64,000 bases of DNA from Platycnemis pennipes (taxonomy: Eukaryota; Arthropoda; Insecta; Odonata; Platycnemididae): positions 9,613,131-9,677,130 of the forward strand of contig OW121854.1 of NCBI GenBank assembly GCA_933228895.1, written 5' to 3'. Made by a program: the position numbers and the translations under genes. Shown one piece after another: positions 1 through 11,661 of this stretch; position 1 is the stretch's first letter; the number at the start of each line of letters is the position of its first letter. Below the pieces are notes generated by a model. The model did not search any database. It was not told the origin of the DNA and saw only the letters and a program-made list of their open reading frames with translations.

Positions 1-129
1 ACGTCGTGGTTCCTTTGGTGCAGTTCGTAAAGTGCAGGATTACTCCGACGCCGGGTTTCTCTCCACCTTTCCTTTTTTTGTTATAACTCCCACTTTACCT
101 TGTTTCCCACCTATCTTCTCTGGCACAAT
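1..129 (+). repeat. SINE-A 3' half, left part of a copy split by MITE-1
   Basis: This matches the body and 3' part of the SINE best seen at 12301-12625. It shares the block GCCGGGTTTCTCTCC (53-65 region), a run of short cytosine-rich words, and the terminal CTGGCACAAT. The tRNA-like head lies before the window start. At 127-129 it is interrupted by MITE-1, and the remaining end resumes at 677. The copy is diverged and has no coding capacity. Confidence 0.7.
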
Positions 130-676
130 GGGGTCGTTTACCACATTTTTTTATTGCCGAATATGATAGAGTTTGTAAAATAAAAAGACCGTATTTTTCC
201 TTTTTTTGATTCGTCAGTTAGTTCTCGAGTTACAAGCGGCGAAAAACTGATGTTTTCAACCCTTTCGGAAAAGTGGGTGTGGTGCAACCTTATCGACTTC
301 GACATCGACAACCCGCATATCGACTTCGACCAATCACAACTGAGCCCGCGAAGCTACTTCGCCACATCGCAATGGGGGGGACACAGCTAACTCTGACAAT
401 CGGAGCAGTTGCGACAGCATCTGCGCGAAGAGACCTTCCGAGAACCCCCCTCCACTCCCCTCCTTCTACGAAAAGCAGTCAAGGACGTGAGGTAAATGAC
501 GTCAATGTTATCACAGCAGCTTTTTCGGTGGGCGTCACCTTTTGCTTATTTTAATTTTTGATTTATGAGTGAATGGTTGTGGTTAGAAGATTAATTTTTT
601 CACTACATTTCTTTTTTCTTTTCCATCTAACGATTTCGTGTACAAAATTGTGATTTCGGTTCCGAGTAAACGCCCC
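130..676 (+). mobile_element. MITE-1 copy A, inserted in a SINE
   Basis: This is a 547-bp non-autonomous DNA element. The ends GGGGTCGTTTAC and GTAAACGCCCC are inverted repeats of about 11-12 bp, and the flanks carry AAT at 127-129 and 677-679. The flanking sequence reads as one continuous SINE once the element is removed. Uninterrupted SINE copies (12581-12590 region, 49806-49830 region) show a single AAT-like target there. Internally it has a GCGAAG-CTA-CTTCGC hairpin near 348-362, a G-run at 375-381 and the palindrome TGACGTCA at 497-504. No transposase is encoded; the short frames inside are chance. A 3-bp target duplication with G-rich ends would suit the PIF/Harbinger group, but this assignment is inference. 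Confidence 0.85.
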
Positions 677-722
677 AATTAGCTTCCGCTGCGGGTCGCA
701 TCCTTCAAATAACTACAACTCC
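677..722 (+). repeat. SINE-A 3' end, right part of the split copy
   Basis: The sequence from the AAT duplication onward aligns with the last part of SINE-A (12585-12625), including the words GCTGCGGGTC (compare GCTGTCGGTC) and CAAATAACTAC (compare GAATAACCAAC). It completes the SINE begun at 1-129. Confidence 0.6.
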
Positions 723-3009
723 ATGAAGAGTGGATTGAAGCACCTGCAGAAGGCTCCAATTGGCGCATTCCCGGTTTCTCTCTTGGGGGGCGTGCCACAG
801 GGCACGCAAGTGCTCGGGCACACCCTTCCGTGACCTCGCAGCACTCGAGGGCTCCCCTCAACCGAACCCGCCCCGTGAGCGGCCTTCCGTCCACCTTTTC
901 ACGAACTCCTACAAGGTTTCCTCAGTTTTTTTCTTCACCGCGGTCCCATTTACCGTCTTTCGTTTTTTTTTCAGTGTCCCATTAACGCTCCAAGGAGATG
1001 GTTCTCGGTCCATAATCTCCCACTTTAATTCATCTTGTGGCGCAACTCGGGTGTTTTTTTTTCCTTATTCATGAGAACGGCGACCGATTTTCAAACAATA
1101 ACAAACGTGTGTCGCGAAGAGAATGATGGGTTTAAACCACACAAATGAATTAAGTCAGGTCCCTTCACGGTATGGGCAGGGATAATGAGGCACGTACGCA
1201 GACAGTTTCACAATTCGCCTCACTGGAAGGAAATGCCTCCATAATCGCTGTCTTATAACACACATCAACATATTACAACAGAAATATTTGACAGGCAGTC
1301 ATTTATACCTGAGATTCTGACAAATAGCTCCATCATATATGATGATTAATTATCCTGACGTTGGTCAAACAGTTAATATTCTTATTTTAAAATCTGAGGG
1401 AATTGCTGCTTGAAAAATTATAACACAGATGAAATATTTGATATTTAGGGCTTATATAAAATGGATCGGTCGAGAATAATGTAACACGTAACATTTGACA
1501 AAAAAATAATCAACGGAGCAGCCCAAAACCCAACTATGCATTTATAATGCACTTGTATACTATCGTTAAAATTTGATAGACATGCTGATTGTCTGCATGT
1601 TTTCTTATTAGCAAAAGAAGTATAATAGAACGTGTGTTTTTTAATGGTTCTAACTGAGGTGGTACATTTATTTTCAAATAAACTACCCAAAACATTTATT
1701 ACAGATAGTGATTTTGGCAGTGGGTCCAACTCATGCAAATATGTACAATAAGCAGCTGGAGAAAATTGTAGGCGTAAAATATATGGTGCACATATAACAG
1801 GAGATATTTTAAGCAAAAAGGTGCAGTTTATGTCTCCTGCATGTAAATTATCGCTTTTTCCAGAATCAATGTGAGCGTGTTGATAGCATAATCGTAACAA
1901 ATAGAAATGAAGGCAACTCTAAAATATTTGTCCTACGTAAATCAGTCTAAGCATCTTAAACTACCTACTTATAACGTATGCAATAAGCAACAGTGATGCA
2001 CTTCTGCTAGGAAATGATACTGTCAGGTCACTAAAATCATTCTCTTTAATCAACTATCCCTAACTTCAACTACTGCTATCCATAGTCTGACTGTTGCAGA
2101 TCGCTTAATTCTCTATTTTATTAACTTTTATTCCCATTGATAGTATGCAAAAAAAACCTTATTCTTGAGTTTCTTTTCGCACCACCTACCACCACATAAG
2201 AAGAGACGTTATAATTCGAATTGGCCCATTTGGTAGCTGGATTGAATACGCCTCAGCTGTCATTTATCGTTACAATTTACTTTTATGGCCTTCCGTGAAT
2301 GTGTAGAGGCTTGGATGATTTCCTCTATGTGGATGAGGGGAGCTATAATGCATCCAGAGTGATGCGAAGAATACAACTCGGTCATAAAATGTAAAATACC
2401 GCATGGTGGCACTCCACATTGGAGACATGAGAAATGGTTAAGTGTGGCGAAGTACGGACACGCCTGCGAGACCTTGGAACTCACTGAGGATCCATTTTAA
2501 CAATTCGCAACCTGGTTTCCCTATCCTCTCTCACTCTCTCTCTCCCTCCACCCAACTCTATTATAAGGAATCGTAAATGTGATCCACTATTTTCCTTCTG
2601 TGGCGGTTAAAGATGATGGCAATTCTCCTAATTCATGGAGATGTACCCTTTATACGGTTCATGATCACGCAATGTTCCACGGATCTAGACGTAGGAGATT
2701 TATCCGGCATTACTCGCCAACCTAGATCTACACTGAATGTGAATGAAGGCCTATTATAAATGATGAATAGGCAAATGATAGTTTATTTCGGGGAATCAGT
2801 TAATATGAACATTATTCTATATCGTCAATTGATTAAAACTTTCGCGGTCCATGTCTATAGCGATGAGGTATTTTGGGTTGCTCCACGATATCGTAGTTGT
2901 CCATCTACGTTTCCCCTTCGCTGCTGGAGGCCTCTTCACTCTTCCCACACCTATCTTTAAAGACATTTTTATTTCCATTTAAGCCATTTTCATGTTTAAA
3001 AATGCATTA
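723..3009. other. Unassigned sequence; CpG-rich patch then AT-rich DNA
   Basis: Roughly 725-900 is GC- and CpG-rich, with frames open on both strands. The rest is AT-rich with a CT-rich stretch at about 2522-2550. No frame has a recognisable domain, and I see no clear repeat family here. The patch could be a regulatory or exon-associated island, but nothing in the sequence proves this. Confidence 0.5.
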
Positions 3010-3660
3010 CTACATCTACATCCACACGATACCCTGCAAGCCACCGCGAGGGTGTGTGGTAGCGGGTGAAGATCACCAAGCATGCACTACTAACATTCAA
3101 ACAAGCAACTGTATTGTCTCATGGAACTTGATTGCTAGTATCTATAGTATTTAAGGGGTTAATGCATGCATCATGCACTACAAAATACTCTAAAACATTT
3201 CCCCTACTTGTCCCTTTACTATGCTGCCTATTTTGTTCTCTTATGGTAAGAGGGAAAAAATGCCATTTTGAATCTATCGGTACGACAATCTATCTCTCAA
3301 ATCTTATTTATATGGTCGAATCTAGCATAATACGCTGTTTTTTTTTAATATGTGCCTAACATCTTCAGTAAAGCTATCTGTTTGAAATTTCTCTAATAGA
3401 TTTAATCTGTACCTTAACCTACGCTCTGATAATGATTCCCACCCTAATTCTTTTATTAATTCTGAAACGCTACTCAACCTATCGTAACACCTTTTAACGA
3501 ACCTAGCTGCTCTACGCTGCACACTGTCTAGTTCTCTGATCAAACCTAATTCATTCGGATCCCAGACACTGGCAGCATACTCAAGGTGGGGCCTAACTAG
3601 TTAAAAGTAACATCGCTCTTTTGTCTTCTCATCACATTTCCCAAGTACTATTTTTATAAA
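3010..3660 (-). pseudogene. LINE-1 fragment: reverse-transcriptase C-terminus plus 3' tail
   Basis: Read on the minus strand, this begins near 3660 with the residues CDEKTKERCYF, a TAA stop, then LVRPHLEYAASVWDP. An open stretch (3543-3322) follows, containing LDSVQRRAARFVKRCYD and ELGWESLSERRLRYRLNLL. This is the familiar C-terminal region of non-LTR retrotransposon reverse transcriptases (CR1/Jockey-like; exact clade not determined). A decayed continuation, about 150 bp of 3' untranslated sequence and the conserved tail at 3010-3088 follow, ending in a GTAGAT-like microsatellite. The copy lacks its 5' part, has at least one in-frame stop and is dead. The stop after CYF is shared with the copy at 54886-55037. 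Confidence 0.85.
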
Positions 3661-4204
3661 TCCTAGCCTTATTTTGCTATCTTAAAGGCACATTCTCATT
3701 CGCATGTCACATTTAAGCCAATAGAAACGTCTCTCAAGACATATACGTGCATGAAGAAATTTGTTTTGGCATCTACTTTGCAATATTTTGAGTTGTTTCG
3801 AAGAACACTAGTCCTAGAAAAATAAATATACTCATAATTATTTATTGTCATTTAATCCCTCCAGAATATTATGGCAGGTTAAATAATAAATATAAAATTA
3901 TGAAAATATATAGACGGAGAGGCCCAAACATTCATTTTCTCCTCACATAATGCATTAATAGATCAAAATGATGGAATAAATACGACAGGACGTTGTCTAT
4001 TTTTCACTTTTGCTACATGCTTGCATGATATTTCAGAACTTGACAGCAACAGCAATAATTAGGCCTATGGTGCAGTGATGCGTCCTTGTTACCGAATGCA
4101 TGTGGAATTAGAATCATATTGGGTATGATTGTCGCTCATAAAGTAGCTTGATAATGTATAAATGAAATAAGTTCACTTGTAACTTTGTGGAAATTCATCA
4201 TGAC
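3661..4204. other. AT-rich sequence, nothing recognised
   Basis: No convincing open frame, RNA gene or repeat family was seen in this stretch. Confidence 0.5.
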
Positions 4205-4281
4205 AATTGATTTATTCCAGACTTTTACAAACCACAGTAAACTGTTTGCTGTGGTTTGTAAAAGTTTGGAATCAATCAATT
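4205..4281. repeat. 77-bp near-perfect palindrome
   Basis: The arms 4205-4242 and 4244-4281 are each 38 bp. They are inverted copies differing at about three positions, with a single central T at 4243. The core word CTTTTACAAACCACAG is in both arms. Such a structure would form a near loopless hairpin. It may be a very small foldback element or the remnant of one; no flanking duplication is clear. Confidence 0.85.
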
Positions 4282-5080
4282 TTTAGTTTGATAATATTCG
4301 TTAAGTAGATCTATGATGCATACTTGCCGCATGAGCAAACTGTTTTCATATAAAAAATAAATGAGCGGTTTCCTTGGAGACACAGCCTCCCTCCAAATAG
4401 ATTGGCAGGATGGGAAAGTGCGCAGGAAGTCTCTACTCACGAACAATAATTATTCCTGCCTCTCTCTCTCTGATTTCTCTGTTCCCGGATGTTACAAAAC
4501 TTCATTCTGGGACCAGTCTGGCCACACGACCGGATGAGGTTCCGTAATTGAGATCATTTGGAGTGGGCACGGTCCGAAATTTCATTTTAGATCCATAAAA
4601 AAACGGATCGAGTAAAGAAACCAGTGGCAGAGTAATTTCGTAAGTAAGCGAAGGCTTAAGCCACACTTAAAACTTCCAAGGAGAGAAGAAAAAGTGGAAT
4701 TGACTCGAGAATAGCCACCAATCTCTCGTGTCTTCAGCGGACGAAATAATCGAATGAAAACTTTGTGACGGGCGATAAAATTAGCTAAAACCGTAGGAAA
4801 GGGTAATACGATAAGAAAAGTACTCTGCGTATCGAAGGATTAGAGAAGAATTTTGTCTATTTAAATGATTCAGGCAATAAAACCATTGAATCGATTTAAA
4901 GGTTTGGCTACGCTGGTAAGGACGGAAATCACCATGGGTTTAGGCCAATCGCGTGCAAAACTCATATAGTTATTCATTTTTGTTTTTCATGGACCCAAAA
5001 ACAGCTGACCTTTTTACACCAAACCAAAATAAAGTCTATAAGAAATACAACCATTCCCTATTCAACGAAAAATCCTTCCT
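4282..5080. other. Unassigned AT-rich sequence
   Basis: There is a short CT microsatellite near 4459-4473. No gene was recognised. Confidence 0.45.
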
Positions 5081-5160
5081 TAGTAGGACTCAAACCCGCG
5101 ACCCCATGAATCAGGCGAAAGAAACGCAGGCGATGACTTCACTCCGTCGCCAACGAGGCA
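5081..5160 (-). repeat. tRNA-derived SINE head (degenerate)
   Basis: On the minus strand there is a B-box-like GGGTTTGAGTCC (complement of about 5086-5097) preceded by a tRNA-like arm region and an A-box-like GTTGGCGACGGAGTGAAG. The whole is about 75 nt, tRNA-sized. The acceptor ends do not pair well, so this is a SINE head rather than a tRNA gene. Confidence 0.45.
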
Positions 5161-7389
5161 AACAAGCAAGACATCAGTCTAAGAAGAGAAGAGTATTCCT
5201 TCATCTCTCCCATCTATGGTTTCTAAGAAAGATTCGGTCAGATGTTTGCTTCTTTGATTTTAATAATTTCACACTCGCTTCTTTCTCCATGATATTTCTG
5301 CAAATATTTCTACGATCTTGGATCAATAACTTATTAAACGTGATTCCCTTCTGCATATCATTTGATAAAGATCACGCTTTTACCATTATTGTATGTACCG
5401 TACAAAAAGTGCCACAAACGCAAGGTTAGCTGAGAGGGACGCAAAAACTTCCGCTCCCTGTACCAGATACGTAGAAGTTGGAGCCAATATTTCTCTTTAA
5501 TGTTTAATAAAAGTTTCCATAGTCATATTAAATGAGTACAAGTGTTAAAATATTCAATTACTAAATATTATATATTTATGCGATTAGGAAAGTTGATGAG
5601 GAGTAAAACTTGAAAATTGTAAAAAAGCAATTAACATAATTTTTTTCGTTGCTTCATCCCACAACGCTAGATCCCAGGGACGGCGTAGTTTGTTTACACT
5701 TTTGCAACTAGCAGTCTGGTGTTTTTTTTTCGTGTTAGATATGATTCAATATCCTAGCTTTTTCCACATATTTTCATGCCTGTTACACATATCTTTGAGA
5801 TTATGATTTGTATCGTGTTGATTTTATATTTTTTCTTGTCGGAATTGCGTATCAATTTCATGTATTTAGAATATTTAAAAAAATATTTTTATGATGTTAC
5901 TTACACTTTTGAGGGGTTAGATGAAAGAAGGGAATTTAATTCTGATTTTCCCTCAAATAAAATGCTTAGGTACTTTTCTATCCATACAACGGTAGAGATA
6001 GTCGTTCTACGTGATAAGAAAACTGTACATGTTGAATGATGTCACCCAGTCATGTAAGGTACATTAATTTTGCCTACAAAATTGGCTTCAGGTGTTGGCT
6101 TGAGTATAATCGCCGAGCTTAAAATACTTCAAGATGAAGTGAGTCCTCAATATTAGCTACCAATCGCTCAACTGAAGCCTTACAGGAATACTCACTCCGC
6201 TTTCAGCGTTAGTCCTGCATAATCAGCTACAATCAACCACTAGTTCACCAGCTCAGAATTCTTCCTCGGGATTTTCCTTTAGATTCTTCCTTCAAATATG
6301 CCCCTGATTCCATTGCCCTAAACGTTTACAGCTCTGCATAAATTATAAATACTGCGCGGTAAAGTCGAGCGTGTGCCCGAACATCTTAGAGGCCCTCGCT
6401 CAAGGCTGAAACTTATGCAGCGGAGAGTTTTTGCGGTATGCAATGTTTGCCTCGAGACATTAAGCCAGTCTTGAACTCCATGGAACCTCAGAAAGAGAAT
6501 TATGATAATCAACTCAGCGCGGGCAATTTTGCTCGCAACGTAGTTTAATCTAGTTTAGAACTCGTGGCCCTGGATGATAAATGTCATGATGGGAGCCAAA
6601 GAATATAGAAAGCTGTTTTAAAAGAAATATTACTACGGAGGTAAGAATCCATTAAGCGGTATCTACACACAATAGCTGAAATCAATAAATTTGTGAGAAA
6701 ATGGGAAGAATATCTCGAAAGAAAAATGTAAAAACGAAAAAAATAATGTAGAGTAGGAAAATGCTTTCAAATAGAAGAGTAAAAGTAATTGCATAGAGTG
6801 CACACCTTCGAGTTCACTTAGTAATGCATAGTGCGGAAATTATGAGTTATTGAAGAACTCAATTTTGCTCCTTCATCAAAATGTGCCCAAAGGAAAATTA
6901 GAATTGTTCTCATTAGTAATTTACATCAGAATGGACGATTACAAAGATGCCATAATTTTGTTCTCAACATTTCATGCCAGGCACGGAAGGAATACACATA
7001 TTATTTGAAAAATCAACAGTCTCATACATATATTAACGCCACTAACTTCAAAAATGTGAGCGTATGTTTTTAATTGCTGAAATTTCTATATGGGATATCG
7101 TGAACTAGAATAGAAATCGATATAAGACTGCCGGCTGCTATTCAGAACTAAGCATTTCAGTTAGCTCGCAGCCGCCTTGTTGTCCGATTATTCTGGAAGT
7201 ATTTTGACAAATCTAGCCCTCTGCAGTAGATTTAATCACGATTAAAACGTTAGAGAAAGACGAAAAAAAGGAAAGAGCAGATTTAAAAACCATTTCTTCC
7301 CACGAAAAATGAGCTCTAAAGTTAGAAAGTTAGATGCAATGTGCAGACCCTAATGTATAGTACCTATAGTTGGAAAAATAACTAAAAAA
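5161..7389. other. Unassigned AT-rich sequence
   Basis: The longest frame here is 5776-6039 (+, 87 codons), rich in I, L, F and Y, with no recognisable family. Its composition mirrors the AT-rich base composition, so I do not call it a gene. No repeat family was identified. Confidence 0.45.
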
Positions 7390-7573
7390 TATATTTTGGT
7401 TAGAGTATAGGCCTTTTTAACGGGAGAATCCCGGCTCAAATCACGGCGGTGGATGGCATTTTTCATTGGTAAAACGGTCCGTACTATAGAGTGTTTTGTG
7501 GAAAATATTCTAGTGCAGCACTCCGTCCGTCGGATTAGACGTTAAGCCGTGGACTACTTGACGCCTTTCGTTA
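7390..7573 (+). repeat. SINE-A copy, left part, split by MITE-2
   Basis: It aligns with SINE-A (12301-12625). A decayed A-box/B-box region is at 7400-7445 (GGTTAGAGTATAGGCC, then CCCGGCTCAAATC). The diagnostic central block CTCCGTCCGTCGGAT is at 7520-7535, followed by GACGTTAAGCCGTGG. The copy stops at the TA used by MITE-2 and resumes at 8310. Confidence 0.8.
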
Positions 7574-8309
7574 AGGAGGTTGGCTCGCGACTGCTTGAGT
7601 CAAGTTGTCTGAGGAATCTTATTTATTTAAGTACGAGTATATGCCTGCTAAGTGATCCTTACTTCACAAAGAAAATTACCTAAGCTATTGAAAGTCATAA
7701 GTATCACAAGAAATACGATGTAAAGTCGAAGGATTTATTTTTCATGATAATTTTAATCAATTCGACTATGGAGTCAATTCAGCATTTACATTTTAACGAA
7801 ATAAATTCATGTACTCAATGAATTTACTAATGTATAACACCAGAATATTACTATAAAACGTTATGTTATAATATTTTTCTGAAATATGCTTTGATATCTC
7901 ATTTGTAATCATATTATTCATACGCCATGCATTTTGGCTAGAGCGACAGCAGCGCGACTTGAAGACAACTAACGCATTTCGTCTGCTATAAGCGCAGAAA
8001 TTGGTTGATTTAGCGAAAAATAAGGTGGGATGATGCCTTTTTTTTGTTTCATTTTATTTCTTGTGAAATTACGCATAAAATGTCAGTTTTTTGCAAAAAT
8101 GACATGGCACTATGGTATTTTTAAACTTTATATTCCCATGTGACGGCCATTCTCGCCGTTAATCGTATGTAATTTCAAATGAAAAATGTGCAAAAAGGAG
8201 TATAGATCGGTGTAATTATCTTTACTTAATTAGATAGAGGAACTTTAGTTCTATAAGTGCTGAAAATATAAAAAAAATGACATGACTTTCACTTTTCGGA
8301 TCAACCTCC
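7574..8309 (+). mobile_element. MITE-2 copy 1, nested in a SINE
   Basis: This 736-bp non-autonomous DNA element starts AGGAGGTT and ends AACCTCC. TA flanks it at 7572-7573 and 8310-8311. It is highly similar along its length to 27302-28012, which fixes the boundaries. It has no coding capacity. The TA duplication suggests mobilisation by a Tc1/mariner-type transposase, which is inference. About 25 extra bases near 7730-7760, and the loss of the final T of the terminal repeat, distinguish it from copy 2. Confidence 0.85.
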
Positions 8310-8405
8310 TAGCTAATGCCGACACCGGGTTTCTCTCCATGCTTTTTCCTTCCAATCCTTGTACCTTTTTGTTCTGGTCTGAGGCGCTTGTAAATGCGGA
8401 CTTGA
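8310..8405 (+). repeat. SINE-A copy, right part
   Basis: After MITE-2 the SINE resumes with GCTAATGCCGACACCGGG, the same block as at 12492-12510 in the uninterrupted copy. A cytosine-rich tail follows and fades out near 8405. Together with 7390-7573 it forms one SINE. Confidence 0.7.
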
Positions 8406-10947
8406 GTCCAAATTTCCTTTCTTCCTCCCGAGGCAGAGCCGAAATCGGACCCGGCCACTACCTTCTCTCTTTCTCTTCCTGTTATCAGCCATCTCGCAAT
8501 CGAGTACCGCAAAAAGAAAACTGAAGGGATATGGGCTCTCAACGGCCTCACGCCTTCCCCAACTGGACTGCCGTCGGATTCTTAAGGAAGATTCCGACTC
8601 CGCCCGGGGTGACTTTAGGGAACATTAGACGCCGGACGGAACATAAGAAGCATACGCTCTCTCACTCTCCCCTTCTTCTGTTGTGGCTTCCAAGGAGATA
8701 GATGCACGACGCAGATCCGTGGAAAGCAGGAGCGTCTTGGAGAGGTGAGCGAAGAGGTAAATTGAATGCGAGATAGCACAAGAGGAAAATACGCCAGCGG
8801 AAGGCGTGAGAAGACTCCCGTATGATAAGCCTACGTCTTCGAGTCCACCGCGATCGCTACGACTCCTGCTCGCGTTATGTTTTATTCAGCCATCGAACTC
8901 GTTATTGACACTTGCGAGCTTTCGCAACGCCGTGAGTCTACGTCAGGAGTTGGGATCAGGGATCCTTCTTTTGCGTATCATTAACGATCTCTATCAACAA
9001 CGCGGACTTCTCTAGATGCGCATTGCTCAAAGTAACAGTCTTAATGATTTACTCTATCATTTGCTTTTGGTTATATGCAGTGACGGAAAAATTTAAATCG
9101 GCGACCCAGTTTTGGCTTTTCCCAAGATCATTAAAATATTAACGATCACACGATACCGCTGGTTAAAAAGATATTTCATCAGATGTTCCCATAAATACAT
9201 TGGCGAGTCTACACTACGACCAATTCATTTTTTTCAACTTATTTATAGTTTAGATTGAATGAGCAGAAGATTTAACATTATTTAAAATCAACTTTGAATA
9301 AATCAGTGCTGTATTTTACTAGTAGCTGACTCTCCTGTTAATATTTCCAAAGAATGCTCCTTTCCATCTCCATTGCGTGTTTTTCGTCAAGTTATTTCTT
9401 ACCCAGCGATAACCTTATCGCAATCATCATATCACATCTACGTAATGACAATGGATCTTCTTATAATTATTTTATTGTTACCCCGATGAGAAGTCCCCGT
9501 GAAAGGAGCTGCACAATGAAAAGTTTCCTCAATCCAAATAGTGTGACTGCTTAACCTTGGTTCCGCTTTGTTCGTGATCTGCCCCACGGGAAAACGTACC
9601 TTTGAATTTATCGTTTTTCACACCTATTTCTCTTATTTTATCATGTCGGTCTGACTTGGCTAAACAGAGTGAGGACTCATTACCCCTTCCCCACCGTTAG
9701 TTAACCTGAGATCCCTGAACCTTTCTCAAAGTCTTTTGAGTGCCATTTGCCGCCTTCGTGACTGAAGGGAATGGTGTTACATTTCTCCGGTACTCTAGTC
9801 GAACCTTTACTTATATCTCGTAACGTAATTTTTTGTTAAGCCCTTCAGATGGTCCTTGAACTAATGTACTCTTATCACTCTTTCATAGGCCTACACGCAT
9901 TTACTTGTCTAGTCCTATAGATTCGGCTGAAATAATGCAATGGCTCCCTCGAATTTGTTACGCTGACCAAGTACTACAACATCCAATAGCCCAACTAATG
10001 AAACTCTCGTCAAAACAAATCTTTCTGTAAGATAAACTTAACGAGCTTACGGGAATATCTCAAGGAAGGATGGAAAAACACTTTTAAAGTACATCTATTG
10101 ACGAGCGTTCGTGACAATGGCAACATAACAGAAAAAAATGAACTGGCCAAAGAAATACTCTCTGGTGTGATATGGTTGAAGTTATAAATCACGGAAAAAG
10201 AAAATAACTTTGAGAACTCCACTTTGAATTGTATCATATGAGTTAATATTGTTTCTTTTATTTCAACGGAGTAAACAAAGTTATTTTCGTTTTCTGTGAT
10301 TAACTGGCGGTGAATCAGTAGCCATCCTTTTGCAAGACGTGGCATTATTGTTTTAATACTTTTCTGAACTTATGAGATAAAAAAAACAACCTTCGGAACT
10401 AAAAGTGGATTATATGTTACGAACTGTGGTAAGAATTTTAGCAGAAAATAAGAAAAGAAAGTTGTGAAGTGTGACAACACCAATGAGTTCACGATTTCAA
10501 GAGAATTAATCGAGAAAAATGAAACCCATGAACTATCGGTAGTGAAAAACTATTTGGCAAAAGAAAGTGTTTGTATGATAAAAAAAATGTTTTCTGCATC
10601 CCTTGGAAAATCAGAAGGTGTCGGAAATGTAAGTTACAACTGAGAACAGTAAAACCGGTAGAATTCTGGCAAATAATCAGTACAAACAAGCTTAGAACTG
10701 ATGCATAAAATGAATCAATGAAGGGAGGAAAAAACTCGTATCAATCAACTTTGATGAAGGAATAACTTCAATTGCTTGGTAAGGAGGAAGTGGTCCCATT
10801 ATTTGAATCCCTGCTGGGCCATCTTCCTCATCCGACAGATTTTAAAGTACCAGGCGATACTTTACAGAGATAATATCATGATATCAAGATATCATTATCA
10901 CAAGAACACTTTTTAAATTTCTGCTATATGTTTATTTCATCGAGGAT
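8406..10947. other. Unassigned sequence with a CpG-rich patch at about 8530-9015
   Basis: The patch has elevated GC and CpG content, and short frames occur on both strands, none recognisable. Near 10870-10900 there is a run of short self-complementary ATATC/GATAT words. I see no gene. Confidence 0.45.
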
Positions 10948-11029
10948 TCAGCAAGATATTTCCGTTATCACGTTAATGATTATGATTATCAAGGTAATGA
11001 TTGCCTCGATAATGGCAATGTCTTGCTGA
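10948..11029. repeat. Small inverted repeat (foldback)
   Basis: The arms 10948-10969 and 11008-11029 are 22-bp inverted copies with about four mismatches (TCAGCAAGA at the outer end of each). The 38-bp loop is rich in ATTATC-like words. The origin is unknown. Confidence 0.65.
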
Positions 11030-11136
11030 AGCTTAGGTCGGTGGAATTTTACTTGTACTTATTGTGGAAATTTGCAAAGTGTTTCTGTGATAATGCTGTC
11101 CACGTTCCTCCTGTTTGCTACCCTGCTGAATTTAAT

Positions 11137-11658
11137 CGGGTCGTTTACCATATTTCTTTTATTGCCAAATCTGATAGAGTTTGTACAGTAAAAAGACAGG
11201 TATTTTTCCGTTTTTTGATTCGTCAATTATTTCTCGAGTTATAAGAGGCGAAAAACTGATGTTTTCAACCCTTTCGGAAAAATAGGCGTGGTGCAACCTC
11301 TGACGTATATCGACTTCGTCCAGTCACAACTGAGCCCGCGAAGCTACTTCGCCTTATCGCAATGAGGGGGACACAGATGGCTCTAGGAGCAGTTGCGACA
11401 GCATCTGTGCGACCATACCTTCCGAGAACTCCCCTCTACTCCCTTCCCTTCCTAGAAAAGCAGCCAAGGACGGGAGGAAAATGACGTCAATTATCACAGC
11501 AGCTTTTTCGGTGGGCGTTACCTTTTGATTATTTTAATTTTTGGTTTATGAGTGAATGGTTGTGGTTAGAAGATTAATCTTTCACTAAAATTCTTTTCTC
11601 GTTTCCATCTAACGATTCCGTGAACGAAAGTGCGATTTCGGTGCCGAGTAAACGCCCC
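11137..11658 (+). mobile_element. MITE-1 copy B
   Basis: This 522-bp element is collinear with 130-676. It begins CGGGTCGTTTAC (first base changed), ends GTAAACGCCCC, and has an AAT target duplication at 11134-11136 and 11659-11661. It retains TGACGTCA at 11482-11489 and the GCGAAG-CTA-CTTCGC hairpin. The G-run is shorter (GAGGGGG) than in copies A and D. Confidence 0.88.
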
Positions 11659-11661
11659 AAT

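Noticed and set aside
273..554. 93-codon frame near the window start
   Set aside because: It lies wholly inside MITE-1, and the other three copies do not preserve the frame.
2522..2550. CT-rich microsatellite
   Set aside because: Short and interrupted; ordinary low-complexity sequence.
8282..8551. Opposed 80-codon frames
   Set aside because: They span the MITE-2/SINE junction and are repeat sequence.
10770..10830. Possible tRNA-like word ATTTGAATCCC
   Set aside because: Only a B-box resemblance, with no arms or A-box at the right distance.
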